Assembly (NCBI RefSeq): GCF_022695985.1
Contig: NZ_JAAPBF010000046.1
Location: forward strand, 1-38,923
DNA from: Streptomyces sp. NP-1717
GTDB lineage: Bacteria; Actinomycetota; Actinomycetes; Streptomycetales; Streptomycetaceae
DNA length: 38,923 nucleotides
Direction: 5' to 3'
In this document: piece after piece, positions 1 through 8,705 of the stretch
How positions within the stretch are numbered: the first letter of the stretch is position 1
Layout: the number at the start of each line of letters is the position of its first letter
Program-made: the position numbers and the translations under genes
Notes under the pieces: model-generated
What the model was told of the DNA's origin: nothing
What the model saw: only the letters and a program-made list of their open reading frames with translations
The model's database searches: none

Positions 1-840
1 GGAGCCTCCGCCGGTGCCTTCGGCCAGCTCGGCGATTTCCGTGCGGGAGAGGGTGAGGACGTCGACGGCCGTCTTGCCCAGGGCGCCCGCCGTGAACGCG
101 AGGGCTCCCGCGAGGTCGGCGAGCGGGGTACGCAGGGTGTGCCAGGGCAGTGCGGGGCGCGCCAGGCCGGTCTCGTGGGCGTAGGCCGCGACAAGCGGAT
201 CGGTGGTGTCGTCCGAGGCTCCGTATGCCTCGAAGGCGGCCAAGGTGCCTGCGGCGCCCCCGAGTTGAGCGGGGAGAGCGTCCCGTACCGCCCGCACCCG
301 GTCCCGTGCGTCCAGAACCAGCGACCGCCAGCCGGCCGCCTTGAGGCCGAACGTCGTAGGCACCGCGTGCTGTGTCAGGGTGCGGCCCGGCATCACCGTG
401 TCGCGGTGCGCCGCGGCCAGTTCGGCCAGGGCGCGTTCGGTGCGGGCCAGGTCTGCCAGGACCAGGTCGAGCGTGCGGGATGCGACCAGCATGGCCGCGG
501 TGTCCATGACGTCCTGGCTCGTCGCACCGCGGTGGACGTACGGGCCGTACTTCTCGCCCACCGCCGCCGTCAGGTCGGCGACGAGCGGGATGACGGGGTT
601 GCCCCCGCCCCGCGCGCGCAGCGCGAGATCGTGGATGTCGAAGTGGGTCGCGGCGGCCGCGGCCGTGACCGCCGTGGCGGCCTCGGCAGGCGCCTGGCCG
701 ACGGCCGCCTGGGCGCGGGTCAGCGCGGACTCCGCGTCGAGCATCGCCCGCAGGAACGCTGTGTCGCCGGTCGCGGATTCGGCGGCGGAGCCGGCCCGGC
801 CGGGGGCGAGCAGACCCGCGTCGAGGAGGACGGCTGTCAC
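1..840 (-). CDS. pcaB: 3-carboxy-cis,cis-muconate cycloisomerase, N-terminal part
   Basis: Converts 3-carboxy-cis,cis-muconate to 4-carboxymuconolactone, the step after protocatechuate ring cleavage in the cytoplasmic beta-ketoadipate pathway. The first 280 codons are present and the gene continues beyond the left edge; the family is usually about 450 residues. The fumarase/aspartase superfamily signature is visible: GGNPVIPLV followed by HRGATSQDVMDTA at about residues 78-112. The GTG start overlaps the pcaG stop as GTGA, which indicates translational coupling and fixes the start. A pcaL-type gene would be expected next in streptomycetes, but it lies outside the window. Confidence 0.93.
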   Translation of the reverse strand, partial: MTAVLLDAGLLAPGRAGSAAESATGDTAFLRAMLDAESALTRAQAAVGQAPAEAATAVTAAAAATHFDIHDLALRARGGGNPVIPLVADLTAAVGEKYGPYVHRGATSQDVMDTAAMLVASRTLDLVLADLARTERALAELAAAHRDTVMPGRTLTQHAVPTTFGLKAAGWRSLVLDARDRVRAVRDALPAQLGGAAGTLAAFEAYGASDDTTDPLVAAYAHETGLARPALPWHTLRTPLADLAGALAFTAGALGKTAVDVLTLSRTEIAELAEGTGGGS

Positions 841-1394
841 GGGAACTCCAGGAAGACTGTTTCGCCGTCGCCCTGAAGGCGGATGTCGAAACGGTACGTA
901 CGGGGGTTGCCCGGCTCCGGCGTGGCGACGAGCGTGGCGCGGCGCTCCGGTTCCAGGGAGTCGAGGAGCACGTCCCCGGAGCCGTCCAGGTAGGCGCGTG
1001 TGAAGAGGTGGTGGAGCAGCCCGCGTGCGAAGACGGCGATCGAGATGTACGCGACGCCCCCCGGCGGCAGCGTCCGCACCGCGAAGTGGCCGTCCGCGTC
1101 CGTCGGAACGCGCCCGAAGCCGGTGAAGGCGACCCCGTCGCGGCCGATGACCTCGCCGGTCACCGGGTCGTGGCGCACGGACCCGGGCGCACCTGTGCGG
1201 GATCCGTCGGGGGCGGGCTGCCACGTCTCGATCAGCGCGTCGGGCACCGGGGCTCCGGCGCCGTCGTACACGTACCCGTGCAGGGTGATCGTGTCGGAGT
1301 GCCCGGCGGGGGCGACCTCGGGGCCGCCCGCGAAGGGCAACGCGTAGCCGTAGAACGGGCCGACGGTCTGGGAAGGGGTCGGAGCGTAGGACAT
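837..1394 (-). CDS. pcaG: protocatechuate 3,4-dioxygenase alpha subunit
   Basis: The 185-residue alpha subunit of the intradiol dioxygenase that opens protocatechuate to 3-carboxy-cis,cis-muconate. The N-terminus reads MSYAPTPSQTVGPFYGYALP, the typical TPSQTVGPF opening of PcaG. It has the intradiol beta-sandwich core (YDGAGAPVPDALIETWQ, FTGFGRVPTDADGHF) but lacks the Tyr/His iron-ligand set, as expected for the alpha chain, which assembles with PcaH. The ATG overlaps the pcaH stop (TGATG), and its own stop overlaps the pcaB start. The longer upstream open frame was rejected because it runs antiparallel to nothing recognisable and covers the end of pcaH. Confidence 0.95.
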   Translation of the reverse strand: MSYAPTPSQTVGPFYGYALPFAGGPEVAPAGHSDTITLHGYVYDGAGAPVPDALIETWQPAPDGSRTGAPGSVRHDPVTGEVIGRDGVAFTGFGRVPTDADGHFAVRTLPPGGVAYISIAVFARGLLHHLFTRAYLDGSGDVLLDSLEPERRATLVATPEPGNPRTYRFDIRLQGDGETVFLEFP

Positions 1395-2203
1395 CAGTGG
1401 TCGTGACCTTCCTCGAAGCGGGTGGCGGTCGGGCCGTCGAGGACGATGTCCCAGCGGTAGCCCAGGGTCCACTCCGGGACGGAGAGGTCGTGGTCGTACG
1501 CGGCGACGAGCCGCTCGCGCGCCGCCTCGTCGGTCACGGAGTGCAGCACCGGGTCGTACGGGAACAGCGGATCGCCCGGGAAGTACATCTGTGTCACCAG
1601 GCGCTGGGTGAACGCCGATCCGAAGAGCGAGAAGTGGATGTGGGCGGGGCGCCAGGCGTTCACGTGGTTGCGCCACGGGTAGGCGCCCGGCTTGATGGTG
1701 GTGAAGGAGTAGCCGCCGTCGTCGTCCGTGAGGCAGCGGCCGAAGCCGGTGAAGTTGGGGTCGAGCGGGGCGGGGTGCTGGTCGAGTTGGTGGGCGTACC
1801 GGCCGGACGCGTTGGCCTGCCACAACTCGACGAGCTGGCCGCGTACGGGCCGGCCGGCGCGGTCGAGGACCCGGCCCGAGACGGTTATCCGCTCGCCGAG
1901 CGGCTCGCCCGGGTGCCGGCGCGTGAGGTCGTGGTCGAGGGTGGTGATGTCGGTGACGCCGAACGCGGGTCCTGTCAGCTCGACGGCCTCGGGGTCGCGC
2001 AGCGGGATCAGCGGCTGCTTGGGGTGGCGGAAGTGGCTGCTGCGATAGGGCGGGTAGTCGCGGGGCGGGTGGTTCTGGGTGGTCGACGCGGCCTGCGCCT
2101 TGGCGACCTCGGCGTCGATCATGCGCTGGCTCAGCCCGTCGGGCAGGGGCCCTGTGGTCAGAGGTGCCGCGGTCATGGGTGTGGTGGTGAGCGGTGTCGT
2201 CAT
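1394..2203 (-). CDS. pcaH: protocatechuate 3,4-dioxygenase beta subunit
   Basis: The 269-residue catalytic beta chain of the non-haem Fe(III) intradiol dioxygenase. The four iron ligands are recognisable: Tyr136 (GRYAH), Tyr175 (PGAYPWR), His188 and His190 (RPAHIHF). The PNFTGFGR block at 149-156 is typical of the family. The start was placed at ATG 2203, with GGAG about nine bases upstream. An in-frame ATG ten codons later would be closer to some homologues, and the Thr-rich first 20 residues look non-essential. Longer in-frame extensions run into the pcaF coding region. The gap to pcaF is 31 bp. Confidence 0.95.
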   Translation of the reverse strand: MTTPLTTTPMTAAPLTTGPLPDGLSQRMIDAEVAKAQAASTTQNHPPRDYPPYRSSHFRHPKQPLIPLRDPEAVELTGPAFGVTDITTLDHDLTRRHPGEPLGERITVSGRVLDRAGRPVRGQLVELWQANASGRYAHQLDQHPAPLDPNFTGFGRCLTDDDGGYSFTTIKPGAYPWRNHVNAWRPAHIHFSLFGSAFTQRLVTQMYFPGDPLFPYDPVLHSVTDEAARERLVAAYDHDLSVPEWTLGYRWDIVLDGPTATRFEEGHDH

Positions 2204-2234
2204 GGGGGTCGGCTCCGGGTGTACGTGATCGGGG

Positions 2235-3416
2235 TCAGCGTTCGAGGACGAGAGCGAGGCCCTGTCCGACGCCGATGCAGAGGGTGGCGACGCCCGTGCC
2301 CGAGCCCTTGCGGGCCAGTTGGTGGGCGACGGTTCCGGCGAGGCGGGCCCCGGAGGCACCCAGCGGGTGGCCGAGGGCGATCGCGCCGCCCTGGGGGTTG
2401 AGGATCGACGGGTCGAACTCGGGCCACTCGGCGACGCAGCCGAGGACCTGGGCGGCGAATGCCTCGTTCAGTTCAAGAGTCGTCAGATCGCCGAAGGTCC
2501 TGCCCGCCTTGGTGAGGGCGCGGTTCACCGCCTCGACCGGGGCGAGACCGAAGTAGTGCGGATCGGTCGCCCAGACACCGGAGGCGCTGATACGGGCAAG
2601 GGGCTCGCGGCCCGTCGCCTTCAGACCCTCCTCGTCGACGAGGAGCAGCGCGGCGGCGCCGTCGTTGAGCGGGGAGGCGTTGCCCGGTGTCACGGTGCCG
2701 TTCTCCGTACGGAACGAAGGCTTGAGCGTCGCCATCGCGGCGAGGGATGCCTCGGGACGCACGCACTCGTCCCGGTCGAGGGCCGCGACGGGCGCGATCT
2801 CCGCGTCGAAGAGCCCGTTCTTCCACGCGGCCGCCGCCTTCTGATGCGACGACAGCGCGAAGGTGTCCTGCTGCTCGCGGGTGATGTGGTGCTTGTCCGC
2901 GATGAGTTCGGCGGACTCGCCGAGCGGGACGGTCCACCGCGGGTCCATCCTCGGGTTGACCATGCGCCAGCCCAGCGTGGTCGAGTACAGCTCCGTGTGG
3001 CCGGCGGGGAACGGCCGGTCGCTCTTGGGCAGGACGTAGGGTGCGCGGGTCATCGACTCGACGCCGCCTGCCAGGGCGATGGAGGCGTCGCCGAGTGCGA
3101 TGGCCCGCGCGGCCTGGATGACGGCTTCGAGCCCCGAGGCGCAGAGGCGGTTGACGGTGACGCCCGGCACGGCGACGGGGAGCCCGGCGAGCAGGGCGGC
3201 CATCCGGGCCACATTGCGGTTCTCCTCGCCCGCGCCGTTGGCGTTGCCGACGTAGACGTCGTCGATCCGTGACGGATCCAAATGGGGCGTGCGGGCGAGA
3301 AGTTCCCGGAGGACCCGGGCGGCCAGGTCGTCCGGGCGGACGGAGGCCAGCGAGCCGTTGTACTTTCCGACCGGGGTGCGGACGGCATCGACGATGTAGA
3401 CGTCGCGGCGGTTCAC
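2235..3416 (-). CDS. pcaF: beta-ketoadipyl-CoA thiolase
   Basis: A 393-residue thiolase that cleaves 3-oxoadipyl-CoA into succinyl-CoA and acetyl-CoA, the last step of the pathway. The active-site residues are visible: Cys92 in [11 protein letters not shown], His350 in [13 protein letters not shown] and Cys380 in LCIGVGQG. The CIGVGQG form is usual for PcaF/PaaJ-type enzymes. The GTG start overlaps the pcaJ stop (GTGA). A longer frame would extend 58 codons into pcaJ and is unlikely. Its place directly after the CoA-transferase genes fits pathway order. Confidence 0.94.
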   Translation of the reverse strand: MNRRDVYIVDAVRTPVGKYNGSLASVRPDDLAARVLRELLARTPHLDPSRIDDVYVGNANGAGEENRNVARMAALLAGLPVAVPGVTVNRLCASGLEAVIQAARAIALGDASIALAGGVESMTRAPYVLPKSDRPFPAGHTELYSTTLGWRMVNPRMDPRWTVPLGESAELIADKHHITREQQDTFALSSHQKAAAAWKNGLFDAEIAPVAALDRDECVRPEASLAAMATLKPSFRTENGTVTPGNASPLNDGAAALLLVDEEGLKATGREPLARISASGVWATDPHYFGLAPVEAVNRALTKAGRTFGDLTTLELNEAFAAQVLGCVAEWPEFDPSILNPQGGAIALGHPLGASGARLAGTVAHQLARKGSGTGVATLCIGVGQGLALVLER

Positions 3417-4060
3417 GTCGTGACCTCCCCAGGGATGTGAACCTTCGCGGCGGTCTTCGCCACGATCTCCTCGGTCGGCACATCCGCCGCGCGCTCCACC
3501 AGGACCAGCCCGTTCTCGGTCACGTCCAGTACACCGAGGTCGGTGATGATCCGGTTGACACAGCTCCTGCCGGTCAGCGGCAGCGCGCACTCCTCGACGA
3601 TCTTGGGGGAGCCGTCCTTGGCGCTGTGCGTCATCACGACGATGACGGTCCGCGCGCCGTGTACGAGATCCATGGCCCCGCCGATGCCGGTGATCATCTT
3701 GCCGGGGACGGCCCAGTTGGCGAGATCGCCATTCGCGGACACCTGCATGGCGCCGAGCACGGCGACGTCGATGTGCCCGCCGCGGATCATGCCGAACGAC
3801 AGCGACGAGTCGAAGTAGGAGGCGCCGGGAAGGACGGTGACGGTCTCCTTGCCCGCGTTGATCAGATCCGGGTCGACCTGGTCGTCGGCCGGGTAAGGAC
3901 CGGTGCCGAGTATCCCGTTCTCCGATTCCAGAACCACTTCGACGTCGTTGGGGAGGTAGTTGGGGATCAGCGTCGGCAGCCCGATGCCGAGATTGACGTA
4001 CTGGCCGTCCTTCAGCTCGCGCGCGGCGCGGGCGGCCATCTGCTCACGGGTCCAGGTCAT
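3413..4060 (-). CDS. pcaJ: 3-oxoadipate CoA-transferase beta subunit
   Basis: A 215-residue subunit of succinyl-CoA:3-oxoadipate CoA-transferase, which activates 3-oxoadipate for PcaF. The catalytic glutamate motif SENG is present (Glu47 in [12 protein letters not shown]), after the family opening [17 protein letters not shown] at 21-37. The ATG overlaps the pcaI stop by four bases (ATGA), and the stop overlaps the pcaF start. Related SCOT and acetoacetate transferases share these motifs; the pca context decides the substrate. Confidence 0.93.
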   Translation of the reverse strand: MTWTREQMAARAARELKDGQYVNLGIGLPTLIPNYLPNDVEVVLESENGILGTGPYPADDQVDPDLINAGKETVTVLPGASYFDSSLSFGMIRGGHIDVAVLGAMQVSANGDLANWAVPGKMITGIGGAMDLVHGARTVIVVMTHSAKDGSPKIVEECALPLTGRSCVNRIITDLGVLDVTENGLVLVERAADVPTEEIVAKTAAKVHIPGEVTT

Positions 4061-4836
4061 CGCGTGGTTCCTCGTGCCGGAGGCGCGGAAATCGTGCGCC
4101 GTTCGATCCGCTTCTCGCCGGCCTGCTCAGGGGTGAGCGCCACGACGCGCTGGACGAAGATCCCGGGCACGTGCACCGCGTCCGGCTCGATCTCACCGGG
4201 TTCGACCAGTTCCTCGACCTCGGCGATCGTCACCTTCCCGGCCATCGCCGCCGGCGGGTTGAAGTTGCGGCTGGACTTGTTGAAGACCAGATTCCCGTGC
4301 CGGTCCCCCTTGGCGGCCCGTACGAGCGCGAAGTCCGTGCGGATGCCACGCTCAAGGACGTACTCGGTGCCGTCGAACTCCCGTACCTCTTTGGGAGGCG
4401 AGGCGAGCGCGACCCCGCCCTGCCCGTCGTAACGCCAGGGCAGACCGCCGTCCGCGACCTGCGTGCCGACACCGGCCGGGGTGTAGAACGCGGGAATCCC
4501 ACAGCCCCCGGCCCGCAGTCGTTCGGCCAGCGTGCCCTGGGGGATCATCTCCACGTCCAGCTCACCGGCCAGGTACTGGCGGGCGAACTCCTTGTTCCCG
4601 CCTATGTACGACCCCGTCACCCGGGAGATACGGCCCGCGGACAGCAGGACGGCGAGGCCGGAGTCCATCGCCCCGCAGTTGTTGGACACCACCTTCAGGC
4701 CCGAGACCCCGAGGTCGTACAGCGCGTTGATCAGTACGTTCGGAACGCCGCTGAGGCCGAACCCGCCCACGGCGAGCGTCGCTCCGTTCCGGGCATCGGC
4801 CACTGCCTCAGCGGCTGTGGCGATCACCTTGTCCAT
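4057..4836 (-). CDS. pcaI: 3-oxoadipate CoA-transferase alpha subunit
   Basis: The 259-residue partner of PcaJ and first gene of the pca operon. It has the glycine-rich CoA-binding loop [16 protein letters not shown] at 23-38, and the SNNCG and [21 protein letters not shown] blocks characteristic of the alpha chain. A GAGG sequence sits about seven bases before the ATG. The promoter region is shared with the divergent pcaV gene, so protocatechuate-responsive repression by PcaV is likely (known for S. coelicolor, inferred here). Confidence 0.94.
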   Translation of the reverse strand: MDKVIATAAEAVADARNGATLAVGGFGLSGVPNVLINALYDLGVSGLKVVSNNCGAMDSGLAVLLSAGRISRVTGSYIGGNKEFARQYLAGELDVEMIPQGTLAERLRAGGCGIPAFYTPAGVGTQVADGGLPWRYDGQGGVALASPPKEVREFDGTEYVLERGIRTDFALVRAAKGDRHGNLVFNKSSRNFNPPAAMAGKVTIAEVEELVEPGEIEPDAVHVPGIFVQRVVALTPEQAGEKRIERRTISAPPARGTTR

Positions 4837-4884
4837 GCGAGAGCCTCATCCTTCGGGAGCACCCATGCCCCGGATCACATTTAC

Positions 4885-4896
4885 TCAGGGCACTGA
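4885..4896. promoter_or_regulatory. probable PcaV operator, pcaI side
   Basis: TCAGGGCACTGA is a 12-bp near-palindrome (10 of 12 positions symmetrical), 49-60 bp upstream of the pcaI start. It differs by one base from TCAGTGCACTGA, and the second intergenic site also differs from that sequence by one base. Two copies of one dyad in a MarR-regulated divergent promoter suggest operators; binding itself is inference. Confidence 0.55.
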
Positions 4897-4988
4897 TTAT
4901 TTCTTCGAAGCGATTTCATGCTGACACCCGAGGAGTGATGCGTCAACGCCCTCGCCTATGCCTGCGAGTCAGCACCCAGAACGAGCGG

Positions 4989-5006
4989 TATCCTTCAGTG
5001 CACAGA
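4989..5006 (+). promoter_or_regulatory. pcaV -10 element and adjoining probable PcaV operator
   Basis: TATCCT (first six bases) resembles a -10 box. It is directly followed by TCAGTGCACAGA, a second near-palindrome one base away from TCAGTGCACTGA. A bound repressor would cover the transcription start, which fits autoregulation. No good -35 hexamer is visible 17 bp upstream. Confidence 0.5.
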
Positions 5007-5030
5007 CAAACTTACCAACGGGAGGACCTG

Positions 5031-5480
5031 ATGGCCGCGGTGGATCTGACCACCCACCCCGGGCACCTGGCCCGGCGCCTGCAGCAGGCACACCACCTGC
5101 TGTGGAACTCGATGGTCTCCGAGGAGACCACCTCCCCCCAGTTCGGCGTCATGAACGCGCTCATGGCCGAGCCCGGCCTGGATCAGCGGACGGTCGGCGA
5201 GCGCGTGGGCCTCGACCGTTCCACCATCGCCGAGGTCATCAGCCGGCTCACCGCCCGTGGTCTGCTGGACAAGACCCGCGACCCGGCGGACGGCCGCCGG
5301 TTCCTCCTGCGGCTCACCGACGACGGCGCCCGCACCCACCGCAAGCTCAGGGTGCGCACGGCACGCATGAACCAGGTCTTCCTCGCCCCGCTCTCCCCCG
5401 AGGAGCAGGCCCTCTTCATGAGCCTGCTCCGACGGGTCTCGGACGCGGCCGAGGAACTGCGCGACCCACTGGGCCCTTGA
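5031..5480 (+). CDS. pcaV: MarR-family repressor of the pca operon
   Basis: A 149-residue winged helix-turn-helix protein that very probably represses pcaIJFHGB and is released by protocatechuate, as known for S. coelicolor PcaV. The N-terminus MAAVDLTTHPGHLARRLQQA places an arginine at position 15, the residue known to bind ligand in that protein. The recognition segment DQRTVGERVGLDRSTIAEVI and wing DPADGRRFLLRLTDDG follow at about 56-103. The start is fixed by GGAGG six to ten bases upstream. The gene is divergent from pcaI with 194 bp between starts. Confidence 0.92.
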   Translation: MAAVDLTTHPGHLARRLQQAHHLLWNSMVSEETTSPQFGVMNALMAEPGLDQRTVGERVGLDRSTIAEVISRLTARGLLDKTRDPADGRRFLLRLTDDGARTHRKLRVRTARMNQVFLAPLSPEEQALFMSLLRRVSDAAEELRDPLGP

Positions 5481-5739
5481 GGTGAGCTGCCCCCTGAAGC
5501 CGGACTCCTGCCCGGAAGCCCAGATACGTGGCGTGCCGAAGTGGCCGGCGACCAGCGCTTCGTGGGCGTGGTCCGGAAGCTGCTGCACGGTGGACGACCG
5601 TGGTCCGGCCCCACTGACCTCACGGCTGAACGTGGCCGTACGGGGCCTCGTCTCCAGCCCCCACCGCCTTCCCGCCGGCCCGGATCGACCAGGTCATGGC
5701 CCGTTCGGTGACTGTGGCACATCCGCACGCTGCCCGCGA
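5481..5739. other. no gene seen downstream of pcaV
   Basis: This stretch lies between the convergent pcaV and the frameshifted CU044_5270-like gene. Open frames are short and share no recognisable family sequence. Only the stem-loop annotated separately at its right end stands out. Confidence 0.5.
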
Positions 5740-5770
5740 CCGGCGGCGACCATCTGTCGGTCGCCGCCGG
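5740..5770 (-). terminator. stem-loop terminator after the CU044_5270-like gene
   Basis: Perfect 12-bp stem (CCGGCGGCGACC paired with GGTCGCCGCCGG) with a 7-nt loop. It lies 25 bp past the stop of the minus-strand frameshifted gene, which is the usual place for a streptomycete terminator lacking a U-tract. Confidence 0.6.
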
Positions 5771-5794
5771 GATCACGGGTCCGGGCGACAGTCC

Positions 5795-6508
5795 CTAACT
5801 CTCCCGTGTGCCTCCCTCCGCGGACTCTTCGGCGGGCCTGCTGCCCGCCTTGTCGACCACGCCGTGCGCGATCTCGGCGCTGCTGGACAGGAGGGTGCCG
5901 GCCTTTCCGTACGTGGAGTCCTCGGTCAGATAGCTGCGGGAGCCGAGGAAGGTGAAGCCCGTAGCGTCGAAGACCCATTCGGTGCGGGTGCCGTACCGAA
6001 TGTCGTCACGCGCGATGCCGACACCTCGCCGGTCGATTGCGTCACGGGCCTCCGGTGTCCGACGACCGCCTTCGCTGGTCACGTCGGCGCCGCGGACCTT
6101 GGACCGGGTGTAGAGGAACTGGTCGTCCCGCACGGTGGGGGCGTCGCTCTTGAGTGCGACATCGGAGATCTGGTGCAGCAGGGCGGTGGCCAGCCGCGCG
6201 GTGTCGTTCGTCGAGGCCGGGGATGTCGCGGTGTCGGGCCGCTGGTCGTCGGTGGTGAGCGCGATGCCCGCCGTGAGCGCTCCGGCCAGGGCCAGCGCCG
6301 TCACCGGGACGAGGATCGCGGGACGGAGGAGTCGTCGGGCGGGCCGGGGGGTACGGCGGAGGAAAGGGCCAACTCATGGTCATGGGCGTGGTCGCGGTCG
6401 ATGCGGTCCATCAATCGTTCCTTGTGGTGGAGGTGCCGCTCGGGTGGAAGGTCCGCGACGGCCGCGGCCGGGGAGCAGTCCAGCCGCCGCAGACGCGCCC
6501 TGGGTCCA
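5795..6508 (-). pseudogene. frameshifted CU044_5270-family gene
   Basis: Two frames together resemble CU044_5270-family actinobacterial proteins, which have an N-terminal helical segment, one membrane helix and an extracytoplasmic domain, and usually sit beside an ECF sigma factor gene. The upstream frame gives LRRLDCSPAAAVADLPPERH followed by HLHHKERLMDRIDRD. The downstream frame gives PARRLLRPAILVPVTALALA and then the extracytoplasmic part to the stop. The switch needed lies near 6330-6375, so one or two bases are lost or gained. The 5' end has no start codon: it abuts a CRISPR-like repeat whose read-through (LPAPAGMIPG) replaces the expected N-terminus. No sigma gene is adjacent. A sequencing error could mimic the frameshift but not the lost 5' end. 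Confidence 0.7.
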
Positions 6509-6621
6509 GGGATCATCCCTGCGGGCGCGGGTAGCACGCCGTCTGTCCACTCGTGCCACACCGCGCGGCGGGACCATCCCTGCGGTCCTCCTGTGCTCCC
6601 CGCGCGTGCGGGGATGGTCCC
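6509..6621. CRISPR. remnant of a type I-E-like CRISPR array
   Basis: Three 29-bp repeat-like units. Unit 1 (6509-6537) begins GGGATCATCCCTGCGGG and ends GTAGCAC. It is followed by exactly 32 bp of unique sequence (6538-6569), the normal type I-E spacer length. Unit 2 (6570-6598) keeps GGGACCATCCCTGCGG but decays afterwards. Unit 3 (6593-6621) is a well-preserved copy in the opposite orientation, GTGCTCCCCGCGCGTGCGGG plus GATGGTCCC. Such repeats are typical of actinobacterial I-E arrays. No cas gene is present in the window and the array is reduced to about one spacer. Confidence 0.55.
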
Positions 6622-6726
6622 GACTTCGACATCGCCTCTTCGTCGAGCTTCTGTGCGATTGCCGCGACTGGTGCAGGGACGGGCCTCTGCTTCCAACCGA
6701 CGCGGCTGCCCATGCGACTGGTGTCC

Positions 6727-7464
6727 CTAGCGGTGTTCCGGGTTTTCGTAGTCGTGGCGGCAGCCTGCGTCCCAGGCGGTGCGCTGGTTGCCGTAGGCGG
6801 GGATGCCACCCAGGTCCTTCAATGCCCGGGCCAGGTGGAGCAGGTTCCAGGTCATGAACGTGGTGTTGCGGTTGGTGAAGTCGTTTTCGGGTCCGCCGGA
6901 GCCCGGGTCGAGGTAGGAGGGGCCGGGGCCGGCCTCGCCGATCCATCCGGCGTCGGCCTGGGGAGGGATGGTGTACCCCAGGTGTTGGAGGCTGTAGAGC
7001 ACATTCATCGCGCAGTGTTTGACGCCGTCCTCATTGCCGGTGATCAGGCAGCCGCCCACGCGACCGTAATAGGCGTACTGGCCTGCGTCGTTGAGAAGAC
7101 TGGAGCAGGCGTAGAGGCGTTCGATCACCTGCTTCATCACGGAGCTGTTGTCGCCCAGCCAGATCGGTCCGGCCAGCACGAGGATGTCGGCCGCCATGAC
7201 CTGACGGTAGAGGTCCGGCCAGGCGTCGGTCTCCCAGCCGTGCTCCGTCATGTCGGGCCACACGCCCGTGGCGATGTCGTGGTCGACGGCCCGGACGATG
7301 TCGACGTGAACACCTTGGCCTTCCATGATTGCGGTGCTGCGGCCGATCAGGCCCTGGGTGTTGCTCGTTCCCGGCGAGCGCTTGAGGGTGCAGTTGATCA
7401 CCAGAGCCCGCAGGTCTTCGTAGCGGGCCGGCGGTGTGTCGGTGGCGGGCGACGAGGCGGTCAC
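6727..7464 (-). CDS. flavodoxin-family / NAD(P)H-dependent FMN reductase-like protein
   Basis: A 245-residue predicted cytoplasmic flavoprotein. The flavodoxin fold is shown by LRALVINCTLKRSPGTSNTQ (18-37), where the phosphate loop TLKRSPGTSNT would hold FMN, and by ADILVLAGPIWLGDNSSVMK (92-111), the second FMN-contact loop. The C-terminal third is specific to a streptomycete subgroup. The GTG start was chosen because GGGAGG lies five bases upstream; the open frame extends 40 codons further without family sequence. It is the only clearly intact gene between pcaV and the toxin gene, and its substrate cannot be told. Confidence 0.8.
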   Translation of the reverse strand: MTASSPATDTPPARYEDLRALVINCTLKRSPGTSNTQGLIGRSTAIMEGQGVHVDIVRAVDHDIATGVWPDMTEHGWETDAWPDLYRQVMAADILVLAGPIWLGDNSSVMKQVIERLYACSSLLNDAGQYAYYGRVGGCLITGNEDGVKHCAMNVLYSLQHLGYTIPPQADAGWIGEAGPGPSYLDPGSGGPENDFTNRNTTFMTWNLLHLARALKDLGGIPAYGNQRTAWDAGCRHDYENPEHR

Positions 7465-7676
7465 ACGGTCCTCCCGGAACTCTCTGCGCAGCACGATGCT
7501 CGGCGGGGCGCGTCCACATCCGGATTCAGCCTGCGGGCAGCCCGCAGCAGCCGCCATCACAGGGCCGCCGAATGGCCTCGGCATGCCCGAGGCATTGGTG
7601 TCCGCACCGCCGCCTCGGCCAGCTGCCTGTGAGTGGCCGGGCTCGGTGGGCGTGCCTCAGTTCGTGTCATGGGTAG

Positions 7677-8085
7677 CCAAAACGCGACTCCGGGGTCCGG
7701 TACATCCTGGTGTGTCACGAGCAGGCCGCCTCGTTCATGGCGGAGATCTACGGACGGCTGACCGGCCGCGCCGGGATGTGCTCGGCGACGTTGGGACCTG
7801 GTGCGATTAATCTGCTGCTCGGCACCGCGACGCGATGACCAACGGCTCCCCTATGGTGGCCCTGGCCGCCAAGGGGTCGCTGCGCCGTGTTCACAAGGAA
7901 TCGCACCAGGTCACCGACCTGGTGTCGATGTTCGCTCCGGTCACCCAGTGGTCGGCCCGCATCGAGTGTCCCGACGCGGTGCCAAAGATGACCCGCAAGG
8001 CGTTCAAGACCGCGCAGAGCGAGCGGCCCGGAGCCGTGTTCCTGGCGGTGCCGGAAGACATCGAAGCGGGAGGGTCCCGCAAGGG
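7677..8085 (+). pseudogene. acetolactate synthase-like ThDP enzyme remnant
   Basis: A middle slice of a thiamine-diphosphate enzyme of the acetolactate synthase type. The first frame reads RDSGVRYILVCHEQAASFMA, then EIYGRLTGRAGMCSATLGPG and AINLLLGTA. A single missing base near 7828 shifts to a second frame, which continues AMTNGSPMVALAAKGSLRRV and runs to AVFLAVPEDIE. Both the N-terminal ~45 residues and everything after residue ~190 of the expected protein are absent. It cannot be functional. Confidence 0.8.
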
Positions 8086-8225
8086 GCGGGTCATGGCGCG
8101 ACCGTGGTCGGCACGCCCGCGGGAACCAGCGTGCCTTGATGCCGTGTGCGACGAGGGGGAGTGGGCCGAGGTCCGTGACTCGGCCCGTTGCGAGTTCCTT
8201 GCTGCAGAACACGCAGTCCGACGCC

Positions 8226-8690
8226 TCACTGCTGTCGGCTCGTCAGCTTGTCCACTGGGCGCGGGGAGCACGCGAAGTACGCCGGTGTCGTCTCCCTGAC
8301 GGTAGGAAGGCGGGACCATCCCCGCGCGTGCGGGGAGCACCTAGACCGCTCCAGGCGCAGCGCCCGGCTTTCCGCGGACTGCCGGGCGCTCAGGCCCAGG
8401 GCGTCGGCGACCGTGGCCCACGAGGCGTCGCGCGAGCGCGCCGCGCGCAGCAGATTCAGGGCGTCCAGCCGTGCGCGGGCTTCGTCCAGCATGGTCAGCG
8501 CCGCCAGGACATCGTCCACCGGCACCTCCGGAGCTTCCTCGCCCGCCCGTGCGGAGTCGTACGCTGCGGCGCGCACCGCGTACATCACCCGCACGGGATC
8601 CACGAAGTCGTTGCCGTCGTTGTGCCGTTCCTTGAGCAGTCCTCTGACCTTGCGTGTCGCTTGCTGTCGTGCCGCGTAGTCCATCGCCAT
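8226..8690 (-). CDS. 3'-truncated helix-turn-helix protein running into a CRISPR-like repeat
   Basis: The first ~117 codons look like a streptomycete regulator with the helix-turn-helix SWATVADALGLSARQSAESR at about 90-109, similar to that of so-called HSP18 transcriptional regulators. After LRLERSR the reading frame enters the 29-bp repeat (read as CSPHARGWSRL) and continues through unrelated DNA to a chance stop. The native C-terminus is therefore missing. ATG at 8690 or 8684 could start it; no strong ribosome site is seen. A large dyad lies just upstream. Whether the truncated protein is made or binds DNA is unknown. Confidence 0.6.
   Translation of the reverse strand: MAMDYAARQQATRKVRGLLKERHNDGNDFVDPVRVMYAVRAAAYDSARAGEEAPEVPVDDVLAALTMLDEARARLDALNLLRAARSRDASWATVADALGLSARQSAESRALRLERSRCSPHARGWSRLPTVRETTPAYFACSPRPVDKLTSRQQ
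8312..8340 (-). repeat. solitary 29-bp type I-E-like CRISPR repeat
   Basis: On the plus strand it starts GGGACCATCCCCGCGCGTGC and ends GGGGAGCAC, so it differs from the best copy at 6593-6621 only at the centre of the palindrome. A partial copy ending GCGGGGAGCAC occurs at 8261-8271, but the 40-bp distance is not a normal spacer. The unit interrupts the helix-turn-helix gene. Confidence 0.6.
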
Positions 8691-8705
8691 GACGCCGCTC
8701 TGGCA

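Noticed and set aside
8240..8311. Further CRISPR repeat ending GCGGGGAGCAC at 8271
   Set aside because: Only 11 bases match and the distance to the next repeat is 40 bp, not 32; could be chance.
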